NCBI GenBank assembly: GCA_963835295.1
Contig: CAWIEX010000014.1
Location: 310,001 to 374,000 of the forward strand
Length of the DNA stretch: 64,000 nucleotides
Direction: 5' to 3'
Origin: JAOPZW01 sp963835295
GTDB lineage: Bacteria; Actinomycetota; Thermoleophilia; Solirubrobacterales; Solirubrobacteraceae
Shown here: positions 1 through 9,071 of the stretch, in pieces
How the letters are laid out: the number at the start of each line of letters is the position of its first letter
Numbering within the stretch: position 1 is the first letter of the stretch
Position numbers and translations under genes: made by a program
The notes under the pieces: generated by a model
Told to the model about the DNA's origin: nothing
What the model saw: only the letters and a program-made list of their open reading frames with translations
Database searches by the model: none

Positions 1-1
1 G

Positions 2-1733
2 CAGGCGCTCAACCAGGGGCTCGTCGCGGGCGCGGCCGGCTTCATCATCGTCGCGCTCTTCCTGCTGATCTTCTACCGCGTGCTGGGCCTCATCGCGGTG
101 GGCGCCCTCGTCGTCTACGCGGTCTTCTTCTACGCGCTGATCAAGCTCGTGCCGATCACGATGACGCTGCCGGGCATCGCGGGGCTGATCCTGACGATCG
201 GCGTCGCGGCCGACGCGAACATCGTCATCTTCGAACGCGTCAAGGAGGAGCTGCGCGGGGGCAGATCGATCCCGGCCGCGATCGCCACGGGCTACAAGCG
301 CGGCCTGTCGGCGATCGTCGACGCCAACGTCGTGACCTTCATGGTCGCGTTCATCCTTTTCCTGCTGGCCACCGCGGGGGTCAAGGGCTTCGCCTTCACG
401 CTGGGCGTCGGCACGCTGGTCTCCTTCTTCACCGCGGTGCTGCTGACGCAGGCCGTCCTGGGCGCCATGGGGCGCTCGAGGCTCATCCACAGCCCGGCCG
501 CGCTGGGCGTGGGCAAGCGCCGCGAGCGCAGGCGCTTCGACTACATGGGCGCGTCGAAGTGGTTCTTCTCGATGTCGGGCGTGATCTTGCTCATCGGGGC
601 GCTGGCCATCGGCGGCAAGGGCCTGAACTTCGGCATCGACTTCGAGTCGGGCACGCGCGTCAAGACCGAGCTCAAGCGGTCCACGAACGAGAACGACGTG
701 CGCAACGCGATCGCGCCCAGCGGCTTCGCCGACGCCGAGGTGCAGCGCATCAGCGGCCAGGGCGCGGGCAAGAACGCCTTCCAGATCTCGACGACCACGC
801 TGACCGCAGGGCCAGCGCGACAACATCCAGAAGGCCCTCCAGCGGGAGTTCGGCGTCCAGTCGTTCGACTACGACACGATCGGGCCGACGTTCGGCCAGA
901 CGGTGGCCAAGAGCGCGGTGATCGCGATCATCGCCTCGCTGCTGGTCATCTCGCTCTACATCGCGCTGCGCTTCGAGTGGAAGTACGCGGTCCCGGTGCT
1001 CATCGCCCTGATGCACGACCTGCTCATCACCGCGGGCGTGTACTCGCTGCTCGGCCGGGAGGTGACGACGTCGACGGTCGCGGCGCTGCTGACCATCCTC
1101 GGTTACTCGCTCTACGACACGATCATCGTCTTCGACCGCGTGCGCGAGAACGTCCCGCGCATGCCGCGCGCCGCCTTCTCGCAGATCGTCAACCGCTCCA
1201 TGAGCGAGGTCCTGACCCGCTCGCTGGCGACGTCGTTCTGCACCGCGCTGCCGATCGCCGCCCTGCTCTTCTTCGGCGGCGACACGCTCAAGGACTTCGC
1301 CTTCGCGCTGCTCGTCGGCGTCATCTCGGGCACCTACTCGTCGATCTTCATCGCCTCGCCGGTGCTCACGCACTGGAAGGAGCGCGAGACGGTCTACGTC
1401 CGCCGTCGCCGGCGCATCGCCGAGGACAACGACGGCGTCGTGCCGCCCTACGCCGTGGGGGCCAGCGGCGCGCTGGTCGACGTCGCGCCGTCCGACAACC
1501 GCCCGGCACGGCGCATCACGCAGCCCCAGGATCCCGCGCAGGGAGTCTCGAAGACCGAGTTCGACGAGATGGTCCGCGACCTGCACGTCGAGGCGCCGCC
1601 CACCGCCACCGCCGAGCCCGAGCCGGACCCCACCGCCGACCTCGACCCCGAGGACCTCGTGCTCAAGGACGACAAGCCCAAGGCGCCCAAGCCCAAGCGG
1701 CCGCGCAACCGCCGCCACGGGAGGAGCCGCTAG
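2..1733 (+). CDS. secDF: SecD-SecF fusion protein, 5' truncated, with one apparent frameshift
   Basis: Membrane component of the Sec export machinery that helps pull proteins across the membrane using the proton gradient. The window opens inside the SecD half, whose last helices include 'GVAADANIVIFERVKEE'. The SecF half follows without a break from about base 540 ('FDYMGASKWFF', then 'LNFGIDFESGT') and holds the matching SecF motif 'YSLYDTIIVFDRVREN'. A charged tail of about 100 residues rich in Asp, Pro and Lys closes the protein. The reading frame changes at the GGG run 809-811. Removing one G gives a continuous 'TLTAGQRDNIQKALQ' and restores one frame, so I treat it as a single gene with a probable base error. 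The alternative, separate secD and secF genes, is unlikely because no stop/start pair lies between the halves. Confidence 0.9.
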
Positions 1734-1735
1734 CC

Positions 1736-2008
1736 ATGGCCATGCTCGCCTGGATCATGATGGGCCTCGCCATCTGGCACTTCACGATCTTCATCCCCGA
1801 CCGCTTCTGGGGCGGGATCGTCGGTGCCTTCCTCGGCGCGCTCATCGGTGCGGCCGTCTTCGGGTTCATCGTCAACGGCTTCACGGTGCCCGGCCAGGGC
1901 GACACCCACGTCCTCCAGGCCCTCGAGGCCATCCCCGGCACGCTGCTCGGGATCGGCATCGTCTACTTCGAGGGTATCCGCCGGGGCTACAAGCCGCTCG
2001 AGCTCTGA
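1736..2008 (+). CDS. Small conserved membrane protein downstream of secDF
   Basis: A 90-residue protein beginning two bases after the secDF stop, preceded by a strong ribosome binding site (GGGAGGAG at 1719-1726), so it is almost certainly co-transcribed with secDF. It has a hydrophobic N-terminal helix, a Gly/Ala-rich second membrane segment ('GGIVGAFLGALIGAAVFGF') and a short third hydrophobic stretch near the C-terminus. The glycine-rich helix recalls transglycosylase-associated GlsB/YeaQ-type proteins, but I cannot assign a function. A second ATG at 1742 is an alternative start. Confidence 0.7.
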   Translation: MAMLAWIMMGLAIWHFTIFIPDRFWGGIVGAFLGALIGAAVFGFIVNGFTVPGQGDTHVLQALEAIPGTLLGIGIVYFEGIRRGYKPLEL

Positions 2009-2025
2009 CGGCCCGGGGGCGCCTG

Positions 2026-2265
2026 ATGGAGCACATGGTGAGCATCGTGGCCACGGCTGCGACGCCCACCGCCGTGATCCGGGAGACGACGACCTGGGGG
2101 CGCTTTCCGACGCTGTGGGGCGAGCTCCTCGGCGAGGTGTGGGGCTACGTCCGCGGCGCCCACGCGCGGACCGGCGTGCGCTGGGAGGTCTACGACCACT
2201 GGCGCGACGACCCGAGCTCGTTCGAGACCGGCGGTCTCTTGGCTCCTGGCGCCTTGAATCTCTAG
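2026..2265 (+). pseudogene. GyrI-like effector-binding domain with the middle deleted
   Basis: A 79-codon reading frame. Its first ~45 residues ('AVIRETTTWGRFPTLWGELLGEVW') match the start of a GyrI-like small-molecule-binding domain. The next part ('VRWEVYDHWRDDPSSFET') matches the end of the same domain. The roughly 80 residues that normally separate these halves are missing, so the product is unlikely to fold normally. The stop codon touches the first copy of the interspersed repeat. The domain assignment is from memory of the family; the deletion is inferred from that comparison. Confidence 0.5.
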
Positions 2266-2521
2266 GGCCATTGGCCTGTGGCGGGCGGGTCCTGTCGGCG
2301 GATCACGCTCCTCAGACTCCGCAGGCTCCGTCTGAGGACGTGTCCGCCGCCACCCGCCCGAGCGACGCCTTTGCCCCGCCGGGCGCCCTCGTTGTGTCGC
2401 GGTCCGCCGGCGCCTACTGCCTTCGCGGCCGCAGCTCCTGCGCTGGGCTCGTGCGCCGGTGCTCTCAGCCGTCGTATCGCGCGACCGTGGCCGGCCTCCG
2501 CGTTGGCGAGCCAACGCTGCG
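2265..2521 (+). repeat. Interspersed repeat, copy A (about 257 bp)
   Basis: Non-coding repeat with further copies at 3933-4187 (same strand) and 10605-10846 (opposite strand). It starts at the stop codon of the preceding reading frame. It contains a long imperfect hairpin at 2282-2360. The outer arms are CGGGCGGGT/ACCCGCCCG and the inner arms CGGCGGA/TCCGCCG, CACG/CGTG and CCTCAGAC/GTCTGAGG, around a 12-base loop. Near its 3' end is a second palindrome, CGTTGGC-GA-GCCAACG, at 2501-2516. The hairpin is identical base for base to that of copy C. No reading frame is shared among copies, so it acts as RNA or DNA, not protein. Confidence 0.85.
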
Positions 2522-2603
2522 CCCGCGCCCTCCGCGGAACGTCACACGTTGCGCCGGCGGCGGCGCGGGGCGAGGATAGGCCGACGCCAGAGAGGGAGCC
2601 ACG

Positions 2604-3428
2604 ATGAGCGAGCGGATCGCATACGTCCTCGGCAGCGACGACGCGGAGATCGCGCGGCTCGACGCGCAGGCCGGCTCGATCGCGGGGGCGACGGAGGCGC
2701 TGCTGCGTGCCGCGGGGCTGGGGGGTGCGATGCGGGTGCTCGACCTCGGGACCGGCCTCGGCCATGTGGCGTTCATGGTGGCCGACCTCCTCGATGCCGG
2801 CGGCTCGGTGCTCGGGGTCGACCAGGCGGAGCGGCTGCTCGAGGTCGCCGAGCGCAGACGAGCCGCCGCCGGCGTCGAGAGCATCGAGTTCCGTCATGCC
2901 GACGCGCGGACGTTCAGCGCGAGCGAGCGATTCGACGCGATCGTCGCCCGGCTGCTGCTCTTTCACCTGCCCGACCGCGAGGATGTCCTGCGTCGCCAGC
3001 TCGACGCGCTGCGCCCGGGCGGCACCATGGTCATGGTCGAATTCGACATCGGCGCCATGCGCGCGGAGCCGGAGGTTCCTCTCGTCGAGGACGTGCGCCG
3101 CTGGATCGAGGCGGCCTTCCGCGCCGCGGAGGCGGAGCCACGCATCGGCACGCAGGCCGGGCAGTTGCTGCGCCGCACGGGCTTCGACGACGTCGCGACG
3201 TTCGGGATCCAGGCCTACTTCGCACCGAGCGATCCGACCGGCCCGATCCTGTGCGCGGGCGTGACACGCGCGCTGGCGCCGCAGATCGTGGCGCACGGCA
3301 TCGCGGACGAGGCGGAGCTGGGACTCGAGACCTTGCAGGACCGGATCGCGGAGCAGGTCGCCGCCCGTGACGCGGTGATCATGCCGCCCACCGTCGTCGG
3401 CGCATGGGGGACCCGGCCCGTCGACTGA
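2604..3428 (+). CDS. Class I SAM-dependent methyltransferase
   Basis: A 274-residue soluble enzyme expected to move a methyl group from S-adenosylmethionine to a small molecule. Motif I is 'VLDLGTGLGHVAF' (about residues 45-57), the acidic residue binding the SAM ribose is in 'VLGVDQAERLLEVA', and 'LDALRPGGTMVMVEFD' is the typical post-IV strand. This layout is that of UbiE/small-molecule methyltransferases; the acceptor cannot be told. The start has a good ribosome binding site (GAGGGAG just upstream). It stands alone between two repeat copies, with no operon partner to hint at its job. Confidence 0.8.
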   Translation: MSERIAYVLGSDDAEIARLDAQAGSIAGATEALLRAAGLGGAMRVLDLGTGLGHVAFMVADLLDAGGSVLGVDQAERLLEVAERRRAAAGVESIEFRHADARTFSASERFDAIVARLLLFHLPDREDVLRRQLDALRPGGTMVMVEFDIGAMRAEPEVPLVEDVRRWIEAAFRAAEAEPRIGTQAGQLLRRTGFDDVATFGIQAYFAPSDPTGPILCAGVTRALAPQIVAHGIADEAELGLETLQDRIAEQVAARDAVIMPPTVVGAWGTRPVD

Positions 3429-3528
3429 TCCCTGAGCCCGTGTTCCCGCGATGGGACTCGACTCCGGGGTGGGTGGGTACGCCGTCCGTTGAGGGATCAA
3501 CGAGGGCGGCAGTCTCGAGGAGATCAAC

Positions 3529-3927
3529 ATGGCAGAGCGTCACACCATCATCAGTGAGGCTCGCGGTGAGCCGCTCCCGTCAGGGCGGGTCGGCGTCCGA
3601 CTCTTCGTCCCGCTGTCGGGCAGCCCCAGCGCCCGCTGGTCGCGAGACCTGAGTGCCCGATTGACCACCGAGCTGACCGGGCGGTCGGCGGTCGGGCATC
3701 TGCGGCTCAACGACATCGTCCAGGGCGACCACATCGTCCTCGAGGGGGTCGAGGAGCGCGAGGCATCGAACCTCGCCGACGCCCTGCGGCGTGCCGTCGA
3801 CGCCACGAACGACGCCTGCGAAGACCGCCCCGATCCGCCCAACGAGAACATGCCGCGACATACGGCCGACGCCATCGCGCAGCGGGTCGGCGGCGATGCG
3901 CCTCGGGACGTCCCACCCGGGTCTTAA
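3529..3927 (+). CDS. Hypothetical protein
   Basis: A 132-residue protein I do not recognise. The N-terminal 90 residues look like a compact alpha/beta domain ('GVRLFVPLSGSPSARWSRDL', 'HIVLEGVEEREASNLADALRRAVDATN'), followed by a disordered Pro/Asp-rich tail. There is no signal peptide or membrane segment. A clear GAGGAG ribosome binding site about ten bases upstream supports the start. The second repeat copy begins six bases after its stop codon. Confidence 0.6.
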   Translation: MAERHTIISEARGEPLPSGRVGVRLFVPLSGSPSARWSRDLSARLTTELTGRSAVGHLRLNDIVQGDHIVLEGVEEREASNLADALRRAVDATNDACEDRPDPPNENMPRHTADAIAQRVGGDAPRDVPPGS

Positions 3928-3932
3928 GGCCC

Positions 3933-4187
3933 GGGCCATTGGCGTGTGGCGGGCGGGTCCTGTCGCCGGACACGGCCTCAGACTCCGCAGGCTCCGTCTG
4001 AGGGGCGTGTCCCGCGGCACCCGCCCGAGGACGTCCTTGCCCGGCCGGGCGCCCTCGCTCGCGTCGCGGTCCGCCAGCGTCTACTCCTTCGTGGGCGCAG
4101 CTCCTGCGCCGGGTTCGGGCGCCGGTGCTCTCTGCCGGAGTATCGCGCCACCGTGCTCTGCCTCCGCGTTGGCGAGCCAACGGTGCG
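3933..4187 (+). repeat. Interspersed repeat, copy B (about 255 bp)
   Basis: Second copy, in the same orientation as copy A. The hairpin lies at 3950-4027 and has diverged in sequence while keeping its pairing. The inner stem here is CGC-C-GGACACG opposite CGTGTCC-C-GCG, whereas A and C pair with other bases at the same place. The loop (TCCGCAGGCTCC) and the CCTCAGAC/GTCTGAGG stem are unchanged. The 3' palindrome CGTTGGC-GA-GCCAACG is at 4167-4182. Paired changes on both arms suggest that the folded form matters. Confidence 0.85.
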
Positions 4188-4229
4188 CTGGTGCCTCCGT
4201 CCGGCCGAGCGGCCTCAGCGTTGGCTGTT

Positions 4230-5045
4230 CTACTTGGCCGGGGTGGCCGATCGCGGTGGCGGGAAGCCGGCGGGCAGATCGGCCGCGTCCACTTGGAACA
4301 GTTCGATCGGCTCGGGCAGGCCGCGGAATCGCCAGGCGCCGAGGCTCCTGAGGCTGACCCCGTCTGGGAGCGACTCCGTGACCGCCGCGCGCACGGCAGA
4401 GGACATGACGATCTGGCGCCCGTGCGCCGCGAAGCAGATGCGCGCGGCGGCGTGGACCGAGATGCCTACGTAGCCGGTCTCGGTGAGCGCGGGACGTCCG
4501 CGATGCATGCCGATCCGCAGCCGCACGTCGTTCCCGTCGGGCCAAGCGGCGGCGTCCATCGCACGCTGGATCGCCAGCGCGGCCTCGAGCGCTGCCGGGG
4601 CGCGTTCGAAGACCGCGAAGACGTCGTCCCCGCGGGCGGACGCCTCTCGACCCCCGGCAGACCGCACCGCGGCGCGGACCAGGCGGCGGACATCGGCGAG
4701 CAGGGACGCGTATCGATCGTCAAGGCGGCCGAGCAGCTCGGTTGAGCCTTCGAGATCAGTCAGCAGGAACGTGATGTGGCCCTTCGGCAGCTTGCGCTGC
4801 GGTTGCAGCTGCGCGCTGACGAAACCGACGGGCATGATGCCGTGCTTCATCGCCGCCCTCAGCAGGCGGCTGCGCGCCCGGTCGCGCGCGCCCTCGTCCT
4901 CGAACACCACCTGGCTGAAGCGCGCGAGGGCATTGCGGACATGCGCGGCGTCGTTGATCGGCAGACGCCGTCGGCCGCCCGCATCGATGTACGCGAAGGC
5001 GCTGTCGGGAAGCTGCGTACGCTCCTTCGCGCTGAGCCGTGCCAT
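4230..5045 (-). CDS. Class III adenylate/guanylate cyclase-like protein
   Basis: A 271-residue cytosolic protein. A ~90-residue N-terminal region ('DSAFAYIDAGGRRRLPIND') is typical of actinobacterial single-domain cyclases. The catalytic domain follows from about residue 90, with both metal-binding aspartate motifs: 'LLTDLEGSTELL' and 'GDDVFAVFERAPAALEAALA'. The later 'GISVHAAARICFAAHGRQIVMS' segment is also standard. It would make cAMP or cGMP; I cannot tell which. The gene stands alone and convergently faces repeat copy B. Confidence 0.8.
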   Translation of the reverse strand: MARLSAKERTQLPDSAFAYIDAGGRRRLPINDAAHVRNALARFSQVVFEDEGARDRARSRLLRAAMKHGIMPVGFVSAQLQPQRKLPKGHITFLLTDLEGSTELLGRLDDRYASLLADVRRLVRAAVRSAGGREASARGDDVFAVFERAPAALEAALAIQRAMDAAAWPDGNDVRLRIGMHRGRPALTETGYVGISVHAAARICFAAHGRQIVMSSAVRAAVTESLPDGVSLRSLGAWRFRGLPEPIELFQVDAADLPAGFPPPRSATPAK

Positions 5046-5096
5046 CCGCGCATGATCGCAAGAGCCACCCCAGAGCCGGCGAGCGACGCGCTCGGT

Positions 5097-5405
5097 TCAA
5101 GCCTCGAACGAGGCGGTGTCGAAGTGCGGGGCGCGCTCGTCGTAGTGCGACAGCAACGCGAGCGCTTGCGGCTCGAGAACCGGTACTTCGTACTCTGCTC
5201 CGGCAAACTTGCGAATGTCGTCGAGCGAGTCGAATCGCGTGAGGGTGACGAATGCAACCTCGTCGCTCTCGACACGGCGCAGGACATCCGCGCCCCGGAA
5301 GCCGGGAATGCTTCGCATCGACGGAAACAGCTCATTCAAGAGGAACTGCTCGTAAGCGTCGGCGTTCTCTTTCGCCGTCCAGCCTCGCCACAAACGAGTG
5401 ATCAC
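5097..5405 (-). CDS. Antibiotic-biosynthesis-monooxygenase-type (dimeric alpha-beta barrel) protein
   Basis: A 102-residue single-domain protein whose pattern ('MITRLWRGWTAKENADAYEQFL', 'PGFRGADVLRRVESDEVAFVTLTRFDSLDDIRKF') fits the small ferredoxin-like ABM fold. Members act as cofactor-free oxygenases, heme-degrading enzymes or simple ligand binders, so no reaction is assigned. It may be read with the cyclase 51 bases downstream on the same strand, although no operon evidence beyond proximity exists. The 200 bases on its upstream side contain nothing recognisable. Confidence 0.55.
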   Translation of the reverse strand: MITRLWRGWTAKENADAYEQFLLNELFPSMRSIPGFRGADVLRRVESDEVAFVTLTRFDSLDDIRKFAGAEYEVPVLEPQALALLSHYDERAPHFDTASFEA

Positions 5406-5607
5406 AGTCGGCTACTCCCGGTGGGTGGGTTGGCGCGTTATCCGATTCTCGGTCACGCCGAGCCGCACCGCGGCGTGAGGTAGCCACCGAACTGGGGCAT
5501 GTCGCGCCAGATCGCCTCGGTGACCGCGTGACCCGCCTGTACCTCCTCTGGGGAAAGTGGCGGCTCCCGCCGGTCGTCCACTGCAGGTAGAGAAGTCAGT
5601 GTGGCGC

Positions 5608-6201
5608 CTATCCGAGGTCGAGCGCGTCGGGATCCATGCCGGTGCGGCGCATGCTCGACTCGAGCGCTTCGTAGATGTGATCGCGCACGACCGTGTCGTA
5701 GACATGGCCGTAGCCGTCGTCGTCAAGCGCGGCCAAGCCCGCGTCCATGGCCTGATCAACCGCCTCGGCGCTGCGCAGGCTCCCGTTGCCAACGCGTCGC
5801 TTGACGGAGGCCACGAGTCGAGCCACGGCCCGGTCGCCGGCGGCGCTCTGCATCCCGTAGATCCCCTTGGCGGCATGCCTGCGGAAGGCGGGGCCGGGGT
5901 CGCCATCGGTCAAACCATCCTGCAGCGCCGCCTCTTGGCGCGCCCAGCCTGCGCCCGTGCCGGGCTTGCGACCGGCCGGTTTCTTTGTCCGGGCGGGTGT
6001 CGCCGTCGCAGAGACCCCGGTGACAGTCACCGGGTCGCCGGACAGGCGCGGGGGTGCCGGGGCAGACCGGCTTGACTGGCTCCCTTCCCACGGCTCGGCA
6101 GCGACTGCCAGCGCCGCCAGCAGCGGTACGAGGATCGCGACGAATCCGGCCCAGAACGTTCGCACCGAACTATGGTGCATCCTGACGCGGTGCGGCGCCA
6201 T
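5608..6201 (-). CDS. Putative exported or membrane-anchored hypothetical protein
   Basis: A 197-residue protein with a basic N-terminus and one hydrophobic helix ('FVAILVPLLAALAVAAEP') that could be a signal peptide or anchor. A Pro/Ser/Thr-rich linker follows, then a helical C-terminal part ('GDRAVARLVASVKRRVGNG', 'ALDDDGYGHVYDTVVRDHI'). I do not recognise the family. A second ATG seven codons in is an equally good start. No gene of known function lies beside it. Confidence 0.5.
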   Translation of the reverse strand: MAPHRVRMHHSSVRTFWAGFVAILVPLLAALAVAAEPWEGSQSSRSAPAPPRLSGDPVTVTGVSATATPARTKKPAGRKPGTGAGWARQEAALQDGLTDGDPGPAFRRHAAKGIYGMQSAAGDRAVARLVASVKRRVGNGSLRSAEAVDQAMDAGLAALDDDGYGHVYDTVVRDHIYEALESSMRRTGMDPDALDLG

Positions 6202-6479
6202 CCGACGTTCGTCGGCACCGTCGCCTTTTCACGTGGCTCTCGGCGGGTCGTGAGGTCGAACCCGGCACCGCCGTGGCGCCAGTTGACCGACAACGGATAC
6301 CCGAACGTCCAACCGGCGGGTTGCTCCCGACTTTGCCGGCTCCGTCCGATCCGATGGCCCGAGTGGGGTCGCCTCGGTCTATGGCGTATGTCTCGGTGCG
6401 GCGCGATGGACCGATGAGTCAGGTGCCGTGCCCCGGTCATAGCGAACACTGATCACCCCACGAGCAAGGAACCGCGACC

Positions 6480-7085
6480 ATGAAGCTGACGACCCAGACG
6501 CAGATCACCGTCGATGGCGTGATGCAGGGAAACGGCGGCGCGACGGATGAGGACCGCAGGAACGGGTTCGAGCGCGGCGGATGGGCGAGGGGGGCGGGCG
6601 ACGACGAGACCCTGGCGTTCATCACCGAGACCTACGCGCGCGCCGACGCGTTCCTGTTCGGCCGGCGGACCTACGACCTCTTCTCCGCCTACTGGGGCGC
6701 CATGGATCGGGGCAGCCATCCGATCGCAGACGCCTTGAACGCGACGCCCAAGTACCTCGCCTCGACCACGATCGCCGACCCGCAATGGGCGGGCACGACC
6801 GTCCTCTCCGCTGACCTCGCGGCGGCCATCGGCGAGCTGAGAGCCAAGCCGGGCGGTGAGCTGCAGGTGCACGGCAGCGGCGCCCTGATCCGGTGGCTGC
6901 TCGACCACGACCTCGTCGACGAGATCCAACTCCTCGTCTTCCCCGTGGTCCTCGGCCAGGGCGCGCGGCTGTTCCCCGACGCCGGCCCGGACATCGCGCT
7001 TGACCTGGTCGACTCGCGAGTCGACTCCAAGGGAGTGACGATCCAGGTGTACCGGCCCAACGGGCGCCCGCCGTACGCGACGTGA
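6480..7085 (+). CDS. RibD C-terminal / dihydrofolate-reductase-like family protein
   Basis: A 201-residue single-domain protein of the YwjB/YyaP type. The line 'AFLFGRRTYDLFSAYWGAM' and the later 'LQVHGSGALIRWLLDHDLVDEIQLLVFPVVLGQGARLF' are the two hallmark regions of the RibD-C fold, which binds NADPH in riboflavin reductases. Stand-alone members like this one are common and mostly uncharacterised, so the substrate is unknown. The gene is monocistronic; the ~280 bases upstream show no clear operator. Confidence 0.8.
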   Translation: MKLTTQTQITVDGVMQGNGGATDEDRRNGFERGGWARGAGDDETLAFITETYARADAFLFGRRTYDLFSAYWGAMDRGSHPIADALNATPKYLASTTIADPQWAGTTVLSADLAAAIGELRAKPGGELQVHGSGALIRWLLDHDLVDEIQLLVFPVVLGQGARLFPDAGPDIALDLVDSRVDSKGVTIQVYRPNGRPPYAT

Positions 7086-7180
7086 TCTCGCGACAGCTCC
7101 TGCTGTCCACGGAAAGGCAGCTACGCGCCCGTTGCGCTCGACGCCTCGGTCGGCGGGGGAGGATCCGCGGCCCAGGCCGC

Positions 7181-7417
7181 TCAGTTCCACCACGAGTCGC
7201 CATCGATCAATGCCCTCAAGGCGAGCAGCACCAAGACGACAACCGCGGCCACCGCCAGCACAATCCAAAGCTCGTCCATGACGATCGCGATGACGGCGGC
7301 TGCAATGAGCGCCATTGCTAGTGCTCCGCCTCCATATGTGACGGCGCCCAGCCACCAGCGTTCGCCCTCGTATGAGGACCACCTGGAACGGCGGCTGTGG
7401 TCGGGAGGCTGCCTCAC
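7181..7417 (-). CDS. Small two-helix membrane protein
   Basis: A 78-residue protein with a charged N-terminus of about 25 residues and two adjacent hydrophobic helices ('GALAMALIAAAVIAIVM' and 'LWIVLAVAAVVVLVLLALRAL'). No function can be assigned. Gene reality rests on the membrane-type composition and uninterrupted frame only, since no homologue is recognised. Confidence 0.4.
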   Translation of the reverse strand: MRQPPDHSRRSRWSSYEGERWWLGAVTYGGGALAMALIAAAVIAIVMDELWIVLAVAAVVVLVLLALRALIDGDSWWN

Positions 7418-7753
7418 GGCACCGTCAGCGTGCCTTTGGTGTGGTTGCCCTCGGCGACATCGGGATGCTCGTGGCGAAGTTGCTTACCGTCTGCTCGGAC
7501 ATCTGCCATGACCGGGTGTCTGCCTCGACCCACAGCCAAGTTCGGACAGCGCGATGATACGCAGCTCCGCGCCGAGTGATCAGACCCGCCGCCCTCGACG
7601 GAGGACGTCCGCCGAGGCGCGATCGGCTCTCTCGTCGCTCCTGCTGACGCCTGCAAGCGGCCGCACCGCTGACCGGCTCTTCCCAGTTCCACGCAGGGCG
7701 GCGGCTCAGTCCCCTCGCCGGCGCTTCTACAAGCAAGGAAGGAGCTGGTGTGT
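7418..7753. other. Gap without a confident gene
   Basis: About 336 bases with no frame that looks protein-like along its length. On the minus strand the reading frame ending near 7414 closes with 'HEHPDVAEGNHTKGTLTVP', which faintly recalls the end of a cupredoxin, but its upstream part does not. It may be a decayed remnant. No repeat or terminator was seen. Confidence 0.3.
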
Positions 7754-8086
7754 TCAGTAAAGCTGGACTCCAGACTTCCGCCATGCCGGGACGGCGACCT
7801 CTTCGAGAAACGAGAGACCTTGACCAGGAAAAGCTTGGGAGAACACTGCCATGACGCGGGACTGCTCGTCGCTCGACCGAGAGCCGCGGCGAAGCAGGAC
7901 CCCGAGGACGAGCCGCTCGTCCTGCGGGGCACCATCGAAGGCCCGCCGCTGAAAGCACGCGAAGCCAGCTTCGACGGCCTCAGCACCCGCGCACATATCG
8001 ACGAATCTCGACGCGGTCTCGACCGGCACCGCCTCACTGGCAGTCTCGACGAGCTGAATCCGGAATCCCGAGTCTGGCGCGGACAT
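7754..8086 (-). CDS. Hypothetical protein
   Basis: Starting from the ATG at 8086 this frame gives 110 residues with ordinary protein composition ('GFRIQLVETASEAVPVETAS', 'RVMAVFSQAFPGQGLSFLEE'). The frame extends upstream to 8197 but that part looks non-coding. No ribosome binding site is obvious and no family is recognised, so this is tentative. Confidence 0.35.
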   Translation of the reverse strand: MSAPDSGFRIQLVETASEAVPVETASRFVDMCAGAEAVEAGFACFQRRAFDGAPQDERLVLGVLLRRGSRSSDEQSRVMAVFSQAFPGQGLSFLEEVAVPAWRKSGVQLY

Positions 8087-8263
8087 CGGGCGATTGTCGC
8101 GCAACCAACTCCCCCGGTAGCGACAAGCTTGAGATCCGGCAGGAAGCGCAGCGGGTCGCGGATACCCGGCGGAGCGCTTTCCTTCCATGCAGAGCAACCC
8201 GCCAGCGCGCGCGATTGCGACGGCAGCCCGCGAGTTGCAGCGACCGTTCTGTGAGCGCCCCCT

Positions 8264-8656
8264 CTAGAGGCCAAGCTCGGTTCGGTCGAAGCTCCTGAAG
8301 CGGACGACGGCGGCGTTCTCGTCGCTGTCGCCATACCAGACGTGCACCTCGGTGTCGGTGACACGAACATGCGGGGAAGCGCCAACGGCGGGCCACGGCT
8401 GCCCCGTCGCTTCCTCGAAGAACTCTTGGACGCCGGACGCGACGTTCTCGAAGAGGACTTTCAACCGCATCGAGGGGGGCGACGGGAGACACAGGAACAG
8501 GCCGGGCCACGAGAGCGAGGAGGCACCGGCTCGCGGCCCGAGACCGCTGATCGTGAGCAGGTAGCCGTCGGCAACGGTCGTGGCCTCGAAGTTGGGCGGA
8601 GCGATCTCACCGATGCGCTCGATCAAGGCGTCAACTAGCCGGGGACCTCGCCTCAC
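8264..8656 (-). CDS. Hypothetical protein
   Basis: A 130-residue soluble protein that I do not recognise. Its composition looks natural, with an amphipathic N-terminal helix ('LVDALIERIGEIAPPNFEAT') and a beta-rich C-terminus ('HVRVTDTEVHVWYGDSDENAAVVRFRSF'). This pattern is seen in small actinobacterial proteins of unknown role. It lies on the same strand as the tentative gene downstream, about 180 bases away. Confidence 0.55.
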   Translation of the reverse strand: MRRGPRLVDALIERIGEIAPPNFEATTVADGYLLTISGLGPRAGASSLSWPGLFLCLPSPPSMRLKVLFENVASGVQEFFEEATGQPWPAVGASPHVRVTDTEVHVWYGDSDENAAVVRFRSFDRTELGL

Positions 8657-8765
8657 GCGCTAAGACTCCCACCGACCACTGTTTCCCATGCGCAGCGGCG
8701 GCCCAGGCGCGTCTGCCGATCGTCGTCCATTTGCGCTAGCGAGCCATAGGGAGGCGGCTCGGGCG

Positions 8766-9014
8766 TCAGTTCAACGAGTCGCTGTCGAAGCGCTCTTCAG
8801 CGGCACGCTCATCGGCGCGGTTGGCCATCAGCCGCTTGAGGCGGCGCCGGCCCTCCTTGGTCTCAAGGGAAAGCGGCGGCGGCCAGCCGCGACGACGGAG
8901 CCATCGCGGCACGCTCCGTTCGGACTGGTTGACGAACACGAGGAACAGGACAACGAGAACCAAGAGGCCCAAGACGTCGCGCACGAGCAGGGCCATCGCA
9001 ATGGTCAGCAGCAC
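8766..9014 (-). CDS. Small single-helix membrane protein
   Basis: An 82-residue protein with one long N-terminal hydrophobic helix ('VLGLLVLVVLFLVFV') and a very basic cytoplasmic tail ('RWLRRRGWPPPLSLETKEGRRRLKRLM'-like) ending in an acidic stretch. No family is recognised. It belongs to a run of tiny membrane-protein genes in this accessory stretch. Confidence 0.45.
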   Translation of the reverse strand: MLLTIAMALLVRDVLGLLVLVVLFLVFVNQSERSVPRWLRRRGWPPPLSLETKEGRRRLKRLMANRADERAAEERFDSDSLN

Positions 9015-9071
9015 ACCAGGGTCATGCCCGCACCAGCCGTCCGGGAACGCCGCGAGCGCCCGTGCCGGCGC

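Noticed and set aside
7414..7560. Cupredoxin-like end ('HTKGTLTVP') on the minus strand
   Set aside because: Only about 20 residues look right and the copper ligands and upstream strands are absent; at most a remnant.
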